A stretch of DNA of 24,808 bases, from the IMG/VR virus record IMGVR_UViG_3300027704_003277, positions 1-24,808 of that record; one strand, 5' to 3'. The first letter of the stretch is position 1; every line of letters starts with the position of its first letter. Below the pieces are notes generated by a model. The model had not been told where the DNA came from and searched no databases. It saw only the letters and a program-made list of their open reading frames with translations. A program made the position numbers and the translations under genes. This document shows positions 6,268-13,196 of this stretch, piece by piece. The stretch is from a virus.

Positions 6268-6510
6268 GTGAGAGTAAGGATAGAAGTTAAGTTGAGGGAT
6301 GGTGTAAAAGATCCTCAAGCAGAAACAATAAAGAAGGTGTGTAACAGCAGTGAGGATCTTGGTGCTAATATGATTCGGACGTTGATCATGGGTAAGTACT
6401 TTGAAATTGAAGCTGATGAAGGTTTTAACATTGTACAATTATGTGATCGGATATTAGCAAATCCAGTAATAGAACAATATACAATCACAGATATAGATAA
6501 GGCCTCGTAG
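6268..6510 (+). CDS. purS: Phosphoribosylformylglycinamidine synthase subunit PurS
   Basis: 80 residues from GTG 6268, the normal PurS length. Seen: RVRIEVKLRDGVKDPQAETIKK (2-23), the conserved N-terminal strand and DPQ block; GKYFEIE (42-48), matching the GKxxEIE motif; and CDRILANPVIEQYTI (59-73), matching the C(D/E)xxLANPVIExY signature. PurS bridges PurL and PurQ in the FGAM synthase complex of purine synthesis, channelling ammonia for conversion of FGAR to FGAM. No purL or purQ is present here, so it would act with host enzymes or with phage genes elsewhere. Purine genes, including purS, are known auxiliary genes of marine myophages, thought to raise nucleotide supply. Its TAG stop is supplied by positions 8-10 of tRNA-Arg. 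Confidence 0.93.
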   Translation: MRVRIEVKLRDGVKDPQAETIKKVCNSSEDLGANMIRTLIMGKYFEIEADEGFNIVQLCDRILANPVIEQYTITDIDKAS

Positions 6511-6577
6511 CTCAGCTGGATAGAGCAACAGCCTTCTAAGCTGTGGGTCGCAGGTTCGAATCCTGCCGAGGTCGCCA
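6501..6577 (+). tRNA. tRNA-Arg (anticodon UCU)
   Basis: A clean cloverleaf: acceptor GGCCTCG/CGAGGTC, D-stem GCTC/GAGC, anticodon stem ACAGC/GCTGT with loop CTTCTAA (anticodon TCT), T-arm GCAGG/CCTGC with TTCGAAT, discriminator G and encoded CCA. It reads AGA, which dominates Arg codons in the radical SAM genes downstream but is rare in the first genes of the window. Its first ten bases overlap purS, and tRNA positions 8-10 form the purS stop. Confidence 0.97.
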
Positions 6578-6591
6578 ATTTAGGGAATTGT

Positions 6592-7311
6592 ATGACAAAA
6601 ATAGACGAAGATTATGAAGCATGGGAAGCGTTCCCACAACATAGATGGATATTTAATAAATTAGAGTTATCCTTGAAGTTGGGGTATATGTGTGGCCCTG
6701 CTTGTGTGCCAGTTCCTAAAACAGGCTTTTATATAGTCAGACCAATATATAATTTGTATGGTATGGGAGTGGGTGCCCAAAAATTGTATCTGCGTTATTG
6801 GGATGACAAAAATGCAATAACCGAACATATGTTTATACCACCTGGTTATTTTTGGTGTGAATTGTTTACCGGTAATCATTATAGCATTGATTACCAATGG
6901 ACTGATGGTGGTAGAGGTGGTATTCATTCTCACTGGAGCCCTACGTGTACTACAATAGGACAGGTAGGCAGTAATATACAACAATTTTCTCGTTGGGAAA
7001 AGATAGAGAATAAATATCATGAGTTGCCTAATTGGTTAGACTCATTTTACGATTGTAAAGAACTTAATATAGAATATAAAGATGATAGGATATTAGAAGT
7101 TCATCTTAGGACTGGTAATGATATTTTACATGAAGATCCAATTGGGACTGAAATAATTCCTAATTGGTTATCAGATAAACGTAAATATATTCGGGATTTA
7201 TTAGATGATGGTTGGGAGTATTATGAAAACTATAATAATGGTAAGGCGTATGACGCTTCTGGATATATCGAAGATCCCAGAATAGGGTATTTGAAGAGAT
7301 GCAAATTGTAA
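6592..7311 (+). CDS. Conserved phage-type protein of unknown function
   Basis: 239 residues. I recognise the pattern (DYEAWxxxPxHRWxFNKLEL; GPACVPVP; VRPIYNLYGMG; PPGYFWCE; EVHLRTGND) from marine myophage proteins of unknown function. The blocks VRPIYNLYGMGVGA (49-62) and LNIEYKDDRILEVHLRTGND (157-176) loosely recall the glycine-rich loop and the metal-binding strand of ATP-grasp enzymes, but I cannot show this. It has no signal peptide and no membrane segment. It begins 14 bases after tRNA-Arg with a GGGAA upstream, and overlaps the radical SAM gene by 13 bases. Confidence 0.75.
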   Translation: MTKIDEDYEAWEAFPQHRWIFNKLELSLKLGYMCGPACVPVPKTGFYIVRPIYNLYGMGVGAQKLYLRYWDDKNAITEHMFIPPGYFWCELFTGNHYSIDYQWTDGGRGGIHSHWSPTCTTIGQVGSNIQQFSRWEKIENKYHELPNWLDSFYDCKELNIEYKDDRILEVHLRTGNDILHEDPIGTEIIPNWLSDKRKYIRDLLDDGWEYYENYNNGKAYDASGYIEDPRIGYLKRCKL

Positions 7312-8804
7312 TCTTTACTGAAGTTTGTTATGGTGGGTTTGGAAGATATGCTGGCACATATAGAGTAGCTACTGAATTAAGAGATGCTGGTTATTCAGTA
7401 CAGGTTGTTGAGTTCTTTACACTATGGGACCAAGATCACATCTGTGACATTATCGATAAGTTTATTACAAAAGAAACCATGTTAGTTGGTTTCTCGTGCA
7501 CGTTCTTTTTGCCCAAGATTGCGGGGTTGTGGGGAGGTGGGTTAAGAATTAGGAATTCGATCGGTCAAAACGGCGATCGCCCCCAAGGGTCTGGTAATCC
7601 TAGTAATGCAAGTATGTTGTTCGGCCGCGATGATATATTTGATCTTCTTGATTACATAAAACAACGAGCTCCAAGCAGTAAGATAATGGTGGGTGGTGCA
7701 AGATCTTATCTTGCTGAAGATGAGCCTTATAACAATAAGGTGGATTATGTATTCTCTGGTCAATCAGATGTGTCTATTTTAGCTTTGGCTGATCACGTGT
7801 TCTATAAAGCTAGCCTTAAAGTGGGTTATAAAAAGAATGCGTGTCATGTTATTAAAGAACAGGACTACCCTGTAGAAAATTATACTACGTCAAGAATCCT
7901 TTATCAAGATAATGATCTAATATTTGATAAAGAAATCTTACCTATTGAATTAGCTCGTGGGTGTATATTTAAGTGTTCATTCTGTTCTTATAGTCTTATA
8001 GGTAAAAAGGTGTGGGAGTTTAACAGAGCACCTGATTTAGTAGCAGCTGATCTTGTTGATGCTTATAATAAATTTGGTTCAACTGGGTTTATGTTTTGTG
8101 ATGATACATATAATGATAGTGTAGATAAAGTTGAAAGGCTACATAAAGAGTTTGTTAAGTTACCGTTTGAATTATCATTCAGCACATATGCTAGAGCTGA
8201 TATGCTGGTAAGCAAGCCTCATACAGCTTCGTTATTGTATGAAAGTGGAATGAGAAGTGTGTTCTTTGGTATAGAGACCTTAAACCATGAATCGGGAAAG
8301 TCAATTGGTAAGGGTATGGACCCAGAACGATTAAAAAATGGTCTATATGAAATTAAAGATCTACCTGGATGGAAAGACATCGTTACTTCATCAGGGATCA
8401 TTGTCGGCCTTCCATTTGAAACAGAAGATAGCATAAGAGCTACTTTTGATTGGTTACTCCAAGATGATTGTCCTCTTGATAGCTTTAGTCCTACTGCTCT
8501 TCATATTGGCCCCAACTCTGCTATCGGAAAGAACATGGAGAGGTATGGTTATAGGTATGATGAGAATGGTGAGTGGTATAGTGAGTGGATGACAGAAGCG
8601 AAAGCCAAAGAATTAGCAATGGAGTATGCTGGTTATGCAATAGTCCGGCCTAGATCTTTTTTTCAATTTACATTCTTTGGACGTATGCAGAATATTGGTT
8701 GGACTCTTGATGATTTTGATAAAGGAAGGTATACGGTTGAGGAAAGCAATATAAGGAAGGTTGCACTACAAGATAAATACTTTGAAAGATTAATGCACCT
8801 GTGA
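7299..8804 (+). CDS. Radical SAM protein with B12-binding-like N-terminal domain
   Basis: 501 residues. The radical SAM core is marked by GCIFKCSFCSY with C222, C226 and C229, the CxxxCxxC that binds the [4Fe-4S] cluster cleaving S-adenosylmethionine. GIIVGLPFET is a later core motif. The first 200 residues look like the Rossmann fold that binds cobalamin in related enzymes (VQVVEF, MLVGFSCTFF, KIMVGGARS), but the DxHxxG ligand motif is absent, so B12 binding is doubtful. A Gly/Asn/Ser-rich stretch at about 78-104 looks like a linker insertion and carries a GCGATCGC octamer at 7573-7580. The reaction is unknown; relatives do methylation, methylthiolation and ring chemistry. It overlaps the upstream gene by 13 bases; the PP-loop gene follows after 7 bases. 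Confidence 0.88.
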   Translation: MQIVIFTEVCYGGFGRYAGTYRVATELRDAGYSVQVVEFFTLWDQDHICDIIDKFITKETMLVGFSCTFFLPKIAGLWGGGLRIRNSIGQNGDRPQGSGNPSNASMLFGRDDIFDLLDYIKQRAPSSKIMVGGARSYLAEDEPYNNKVDYVFSGQSDVSILALADHVFYKASLKVGYKKNACHVIKEQDYPVENYTTSRILYQDNDLIFDKEILPIELARGCIFKCSFCSYSLIGKKVWEFNRAPDLVAADLVDAYNKFGSTGFMFCDDTYNDSVDKVERLHKEFVKLPFELSFSTYARADMLVSKPHTASLLYESGMRSVFFGIETLNHESGKSIGKGMDPERLKNGLYEIKDLPGWKDIVTSSGIIVGLPFETEDSIRATFDWLLQDDCPLDSFSPTALHIGPNSAIGKNMERYGYRYDENGEWYSEWMTEAKAKELAMEYAGYAIVRPRSFFQFTFFGRMQNIGWTLDDFDKGRYTVEESNIRKVALQDKYFERLMHL

Positions 8805-8811
8805 GGTTGAT

Positions 8812-9849
8812 ATGGATTATATAAAAGATTCCACAGTGATAGATACAGATATTGGGGGGCTTAATACAACATTCTCTAATGAAGGGATTGAGGTTGATTT
8901 TAGGTTTATTGAAAATGAGCTTAGCTTCAGAGATGCGTATCTACAAACATTACAAAACATAAGGAAGAAGACTGATAAAGATATCGTCGTACTCTTCAGT
9001 GGCGGAGCTGACTCTCAGCTTTGCGAATGGGGATTCAATTACCTAGGAATTAAACACAGGGTAATACACCAAAGGTATCTGTACAATGGTGCTTATCTCA
9101 ACTGGCAAGAAGCTAGTTTTGCGCCTATGCCAGAAGAAACAGAGTATCAGAATATAGATGTATTAGAATTTCAAAAGTCCAGTCTCTTCCAAGATACATT
9201 TGTTAAAGAGTTTCCGACTAGTGTTCATGCGGCTATACAATGTGACGTAAGGAAGGTGAGACCTGAGACAGACTTTCTTATTAGTTGTGCGTCGCCATAT
9301 ACGACATTTAATTGGGACTTTGGACATCGAAAGAGACCAGACTTGTTGGCCAAGTGCGATAAGTGGGTCTTCAGTCCTTCTAATATGTGGAAAAAATATG
9401 GATGGAAGGATTTTGATTGGGGTGGTATATTTTATGATAATGGGTATATTACTTACTCGTTGATTGACGACTTATATAAGGAACTAGCAAGAGGGATGAG
9501 TAGTGGTTTTATGGGCAACCCTCGGAAGTGGGAAACTGAATGTAAGACTCCTTTCTTTGAACACCATTTTCCTGATGTGGACCCGCGATTATTTCCTAAG
9601 AAATACCAACAGACACAATTTCCTTACTTTAATAAATTAGTGCTTGATAGAGTAGGGGCTTTGTATCAATATGAGATTGATGGTGAAATGTATACGAATG
9701 ACTGTTGGGCTCAACGCGCCTACCTAAGCCTGGAGATCGAAGAATTCTTTGAGTTAATCAAAGGTGGAGCAGTATTTAAACTTGGCCGCCCCTGGACAAA
9801 GCATGGCGATGATTTAATTATCGATACCCAACCTTATTCGGTTAAATGA
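8812..9849 (+). CDS. N-type PP-loop ATP pyrophosphatase-like protein
   Basis: 345 residues. The PP-loop SGGADS lies at 63-68 after a strand (IVVLFSGG), the ATP-pyrophosphate-binding signature of adenine-nucleotide alpha-hydrolase-like enzymes (asparagine synthase, GMP synthase, PAPS reductase, QueC and others). These activate a substrate by adenylation. The rest gives no family I can name: there is no QueC-type zinc cluster at the C-terminus and no glutaminase domain. It has scattered aromatic residues (NWDFGHRKRP; WKKYGWKDFDWGG). GAGG at 8803-8806 is the ribosome-binding site. It lies between a radical SAM gene and a 310-residue unknown, and a second PP-loop gene follows, so the two may act on one pathway. 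Confidence 0.8.
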   Translation: MDYIKDSTVIDTDIGGLNTTFSNEGIEVDFRFIENELSFRDAYLQTLQNIRKKTDKDIVVLFSGGADSQLCEWGFNYLGIKHRVIHQRYLYNGAYLNWQEASFAPMPEETEYQNIDVLEFQKSSLFQDTFVKEFPTSVHAAIQCDVRKVRPETDFLISCASPYTTFNWDFGHRKRPDLLAKCDKWVFSPSNMWKKYGWKDFDWGGIFYDNGYITYSLIDDLYKELARGMSSGFMGNPRKWETECKTPFFEHHFPDVDPRLFPKKYQQTQFPYFNKLVLDRVGALYQYEIDGEMYTNDCWAQRAYLSLEIEEFFELIKGGAVFKLGRPWTKHGDDLIIDTQPYSVK

Positions 9850-9866
9850 AATAGCGGACTTCTAAG

Positions 9867-10799
9867 ATGAAAATACCAATTTATAATAATGAAGGTATAG
9901 CTTATAAGTCTTTTATTGTTAATGATGATATAGAATACATTGATGGCCGAGTTTACAAAGGTAAAAATTGTTATTATAAAGGTATAGGTGTTCCTTATAA
10001 ATCACATCATGTTCTTGATGTTACAGATGAATATGAATATATCAATGATCCTGATATTTTTTATTTGGGGCTCAGGGTAAGAAAAAAATGTTTTATTGGG
10101 AAAACTGGTGTATTTGAAGAACTTTACCAACCATTTTTCCCAGATTATATAGGTTCTTGTAGCTATAAAGAAGGGCCGATAGTTTTAAATTCTATGATGT
10201 TTGATTTGTCCTCTGTTGAAATACTTAATTGCATACCAATCGATGAAGAGATAGACCAATATTATTACGTATGCGATTACAAATGTAAAAGAAAGACATA
10301 TTTAGATGAGGGTGATCCTTATGAACTAAGAACTTTAATAGATTATATGTTATGCAATGATTGGAATTCTCTCTGGGATAAAAATGCCATTGGTGATGTT
10401 ACAGCAGATGGTAGAATTTCTGATGTAGCAGATTTATTTAGATCTTCTGAGCTTAAACATAAATTAGGTACTGTTTATTCACATTTGTATAGTTTAAGTA
10501 ATAATAACAAACGGAAATATAAAGAATTTTTAGATATAAATGGATTACAACATCCTGATCAATATGGAGATTTTTGGTATATATACAATTCGCTTCATAT
10601 TTTACATGAGAATGGAATAGATATTAATGAAGTATCTCCATATACAAATATGTTTGATAATTATAAACACGCAATTCTTAATTATTTAATACTTGGCAGA
10701 AATACAGCCTATTGTGCATGTAATGCTTATATAGATCAGGGCGATGAAGTCATGGAAGAGTATAAAAAAATTGTACAAATAAAATTAGATGAACAATAG
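9867..10799 (+). CDS. AT-rich 310-residue protein of unknown function
   Basis: Not recognised. The N-terminal third is rich in Tyr, Gly and Asp in short repeat-like strands (IVNDDIEYIDGRVYKGKNCYY). A segment GDVTADGRISDVADLF (176-191) resembles the calcium-binding loop of dockerin or EF-hand modules (DxxxDGxxxxxD). The C-terminal part is helical, with a small Cys pair CAC near residue 285. There is no signal peptide or membrane span. The DNA is much more AT-rich than its neighbours: two hand-counted 60-base samples (10441-10500 and 10501-10560) are about 27% and 23% G+C, against about 42% in a sample of the 13-14 kb gene. This suggests separate acquisition. It is placed between two PP-loop genes. 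Confidence 0.7.
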   Translation: MKIPIYNNEGIAYKSFIVNDDIEYIDGRVYKGKNCYYKGIGVPYKSHHVLDVTDEYEYINDPDIFYLGLRVRKKCFIGKTGVFEELYQPFFPDYIGSCSYKEGPIVLNSMMFDLSSVEILNCIPIDEEIDQYYYVCDYKCKRKTYLDEGDPYELRTLIDYMLCNDWNSLWDKNAIGDVTADGRISDVADLFRSSELKHKLGTVYSHLYSLSNNNKRKYKEFLDINGLQHPDQYGDFWYIYNSLHILHENGIDINEVSPYTNMFDNYKHAILNYLILGRNTAYCACNAYIDQGDEVMEEYKKIVQIKLDEQ

Positions 10800-10807
10800 A
10801 GGATTAC

Positions 10808-11446
10808 ATGGAGTTCAATCTTAATGATGGTCAACACGCTTCTTTAGTTGGTTGTGAAGATAATGTAGGTATAATGTTATCTGGGGGACTAGATAGTTGT
10901 TTGTTACTTACAATGATGTGTGAGAACTTTGATAAACAAACATACATATTATTCACAATGGACAAGCCTGATGGTAGTTCTAGGTGGGTAGAGAAGATTC
11001 TAGATTTTGTTTCTGAACGATACCCTACAAATGATTATTATCAACAAATAATACAGGGTGGAAAGGAAGATGAAACTAAAGAGCTTGGGATTACCGGAAA
11101 AGTTGGGTTTACTGATATTCTTGATAACTATTACAGTAATCTGGGTGTACTTTATAGCGGCAATACTAAAAATCCACCTATTGAGTTAGACCATAATACA
11201 GCTGTACCAGATCGTAGCGCAGCTTTAAGAGCTCAAGAGAAGTGGGATAAATTTGCCATGCCTTTTGCTCACTTAAATAAATCACACACAGTTGAATTGG
11301 CTCATGGGTTTAGATTTGATCATGTGTTTACTATGACACACACTTGTACAGAGAGGGCTAGAGGGAGGTGTGGTGTTTGTTGGCAATGTCGAGAAAGACA
11401 ATGGGGATTCAAAGAAAATAATTTAAAGGATCCAGGTAAAAACTAG
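10808..11446 (+). CDS. QueC-like PP-loop ATPase
   Basis: 212 residues. SGGLDS at 25-30 is the PP-loop. The C-terminus has four cysteines, C180, C188, C191 and C194 (CxxxxxxxCxxCxxC, then RER), like the zinc site of QueC, 7-cyano-7-deazaguanine synthase. QueC turns 7-carboxy-7-deazaguanine into preQ0 using ATP and ammonia. The length is close to QueC (about 220-230). But the middle is divergent, with LDHNTAVPDRSAALRAQEKW in place of familiar QueC sequence, and no queD, queE, queF or DNA-insertion gene is nearby. It may therefore be a QueC-fold enzyme with another substrate. AGAGGA is the ribosome-binding site. The stop abuts a promoter, so this is the last gene of its transcription unit or is read through. 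Confidence 0.8.
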   Translation: MEFNLNDGQHASLVGCEDNVGIMLSGGLDSCLLLTMMCENFDKQTYILFTMDKPDGSSRWVEKILDFVSERYPTNDYYQQIIQGGKEDETKELGITGKVGFTDILDNYYSNLGVLYSGNTKNPPIELDHNTAVPDRSAALRAQEKWDKFAMPFAHLNKSHTVELAHGFRFDHVFTMTHTCTERARGRCGVCWQCRERQWGFKENNLKDPGKN

Positions 11447-11475
11447 TTGACTAAATAATAATGTTAAGGTATACT
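11447..11475 (+). promoter_or_regulatory. Sigma70-type promoter for the radical SAM operon
   Basis: TTGACT (11447-11452), a 17-base spacer and TATACT (11470-11475) give a good sigma70 promoter in the largest intergenic gap of the window (11447-11511). CTAAATA at 11451-11457 also approaches the T4-like late motif NATAAATA, and TATAAT occurs at 11476-11481. The start of transcription would be near 11482-11485, about 27-30 bases ahead of the first start codon. It is the most convincing promoter in the window and would drive the operon that follows. Confidence 0.65.
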
Positions 11476-11499
11476 TATAATATTAATATTGCTTGAATT

Positions 11500-11505
11500 A
11501 AGGAG
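11500..11505 (+). promoter_or_regulatory. Strong ribosome-binding site of the operon's first gene
   Basis: AAGGAG at 11500-11505, six bases before ATG 11512, is the best Shine-Dalgarno sequence in the window. It suggests the 82-residue protein is made in larger amounts than the coupled genes after it. Confidence 0.7.
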
Positions 11506-11511
11506 CTTAAA

Positions 11512-11760
11512 ATGGCAAACGAAGCAGATATGGCACACCTCGACCAGCGTGTCTTTAAAATGGCAGCAATGCTAGATACTACTATTCGATATCATGCTGA
11601 TAGTATTGAAACAGATGAGATGGAAAATAACTATCTCGATATTTGGTTGAAAAAGGAACGCGATCCGCTCCTTGTTGTAATCCTAGCTACTATTACTGGT
11701 GCCCGCGATCCTGAAAACGTTGAAGGCGCTGAGGGGGAATCAGCAGCAAATACCGGATGA
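11512..11760 (+). CDS. Acidic 82-residue protein leading the radical SAM operon
   Basis: Unrecognised. It has a helical N-terminal region with many Met, Asp and Glu residues (ADMAHLDQRVFKMAAMLDTTIRYH), then DIWLKKERDPLLVVILATITGA, and an acidic, Gly/Ala/Ser-rich tail (RDPENVEGAEGESAANTG). No cysteines and no signal peptide. It is first after the promoter, with a near-consensus ribosome-binding site, and its stop overlaps the start of the carbamoyltransferase (ATGA). A small, well-translated protein at the head of a string of modifying enzymes could be their substrate, a carrier or a regulator, but nothing in the sequence proves this. Confidence 0.75.
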   Translation: MANEADMAHLDQRVFKMAAMLDTTIRYHADSIETDEMENNYLDIWLKKERDPLLVVILATITGARDPENVEGAEGESAANTG

Positions 11761-13196
11761 GGGTTCTTGGATTCTCTGAGGGGTTCCACGATGCAGCCGT
11801 AGCTGTCATACATAATGATGGAATACTCTTTGCTGGACATAGCGAAAGATTTTCTAAGATAAAGAATGACAAAAAGATTTGTCAGGAATTGAAACAACAT
11901 GCGCGAAGATACACCACGGGACTCAGAACTCCTAAAATTGCTTTTTATGAACGGTCATTTATCAAGAGGACGCGTCAGATCAGGGCGGGGCAATGGAAAG
12001 ATGCTCTACGCCCTCGTCATCTTGCTTATAGGTATGATCATTGCTTTGCTCATCATTTGTCCCATGCAGCTGCAGCCTTCCAGTGTTCTCCATTCACTGA
12101 CGCAGTTGCACTTATAGTTGATGCTATAGGTGAATGGGACACTGTTAGTTCATGGCGATGTAGTTATGACGAAGATGGTAATGCTGAATACAAGAAGTTA
12201 GACTCAATACAGTATCCCACTTCCGTAGGTTTATTTTATTCTGCCGTAACAGATAGAATAGGATTAAAACCTATGGAAGAGGAATATATTACTATGGGTA
12301 TGGCTGCGTTTGGTCATTCTAACGAAAAACTATACAATGCTCTGAAAAAAATGTTAGCTCATTCGAATCTTCATAGAGGAATGCGTCGCGAGCTATTAAA
12401 TGAAACAAAAGAGGACATAGCTTATAATGCGCAAGCTCTGACTGAAGGAATATTAAGAGGATTCATTAATAAGTTATCAAAGAAAGGCTTACCAATAGTA
12501 TATGGAGGAGGAGTTGCATTGAATAGTGTAGCTAATGGTAAATTATTTAAAATGAAAAATCATTATATCTTTCCTAATCCAGGTGACGCCGGATCTGCAA
12601 TAGGGGCCGCGGCATTAGTTACTAAGAAGCAATTGAAATTAGATCATATGTTTCATGGCTATGAATTACCTCTGTTATCCGATAGTCATATAAAAGACGT
12701 AGTTGATATTCTTGAAACTGGAGAAGCTGTTGGGATAGCTGCTGGAAGGGCTGAGTTTGGGCCGAGAGCTCTTGGTAATAGAAGTCTACTATGTGACCCA
12801 AGAACAGGTGAAAATAAAGACAAAGTGAATCAGATAAAGAAGCGGCAAATGTATAGGCCATTTGCTCCTTCTATACTAGAAGAATATGTAAAAATTCATT
12901 TTAAGACAACATCTAAATGTGACTATAGCTATATGCAATATGTTGTTCCAACTAAAACACGTGATTTTATAGCTACTCAACATATTGATAAGAGTGCTAG
13001 AATTCATACCGTATCAAATAATCTCAATGACGTTTCTTCTTTAAGACGAATTTTAGAATGTTGGTATGATAGAACTGGTTGTCCTACGTTACTTAATACT
13101 AGCTTAAACATAAGAGGCAAACCAATGGTTAATGATCAAAAAGATGCTGTCGCGTTTGAGAAAGAGTATGGAGTAAAAGTATTTTGCAATGGATGA
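11757..13196 (+). CDS. NodU/TobZ-type O-carbamoyltransferase
   Basis: 479 residues, somewhat shorter than NodU/CmcH (about 550). These enzymes move a carbamoyl group from carbamoyl phosphate through carbamoyl-adenylate to a hydroxyl on a sugar or natural product. Seen: the N-terminal Kae1-like domain with HHLSHAAAAF (99-108; the His pair binds metal), D122-A-I-G125, VYGGGVALNSVANG (248-261) and GDAGSAIGAA (276-285); and the C-terminal YrdC-like part with GRAEFGPRALGNRS (330-343), RPFAPSI (367-373) and TSLNIRGKP. All the motifs I expect are present. Homologs are frequent in marine phages. It is coupled to the 82-residue gene by ATGA and overlaps the first twitch radical SAM gene by 8 bases, so carbamoylation is probably a step of the same pathway, possibly on a glycan. 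Confidence 0.92.
   Translation: MRVLGFSEGFHDAAVAVIHNDGILFAGHSERFSKIKNDKKICQELKQHARRYTTGLRTPKIAFYERSFIKRTRQIRAGQWKDALRPRHLAYRYDHCFAHHLSHAAAAFQCSPFTDAVALIVDAIGEWDTVSSWRCSYDEDGNAEYKKLDSIQYPTSVGLFYSAVTDRIGLKPMEEEYITMGMAAFGHSNEKLYNALKKMLAHSNLHRGMRRELLNETKEDIAYNAQALTEGILRGFINKLSKKGLPIVYGGGVALNSVANGKLFKMKNHYIFPNPGDAGSAIGAAALVTKKQLKLDHMFHGYELPLLSDSHIKDVVDILETGEAVGIAAGRAEFGPRALGNRSLLCDPRTGENKDKVNQIKKRQMYRPFAPSILEEYVKIHFKTTSKCDYSYMQYVVPTKTRDFIATQHIDKSARIHTVSNNLNDVSSLRRILECWYDRTGCPTLLNTSLNIRGKPMVNDQKDAVAFEKEYGVKVFCNG

Noticed and set aside
7299-8804. Cobalamin-dependent enzyme call for the radical SAM gene
   Set aside because: The Rossmann-like domain is present, but no DxHxxG cobalamin-ligand motif is seen, so I do not claim B12 binding.
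10808-11446. Firm queC annotation
   Set aside because: The PP-loop and Cys pattern fit, but the middle region diverges and no other deazaguanine gene is near, so it is called QueC-like only.
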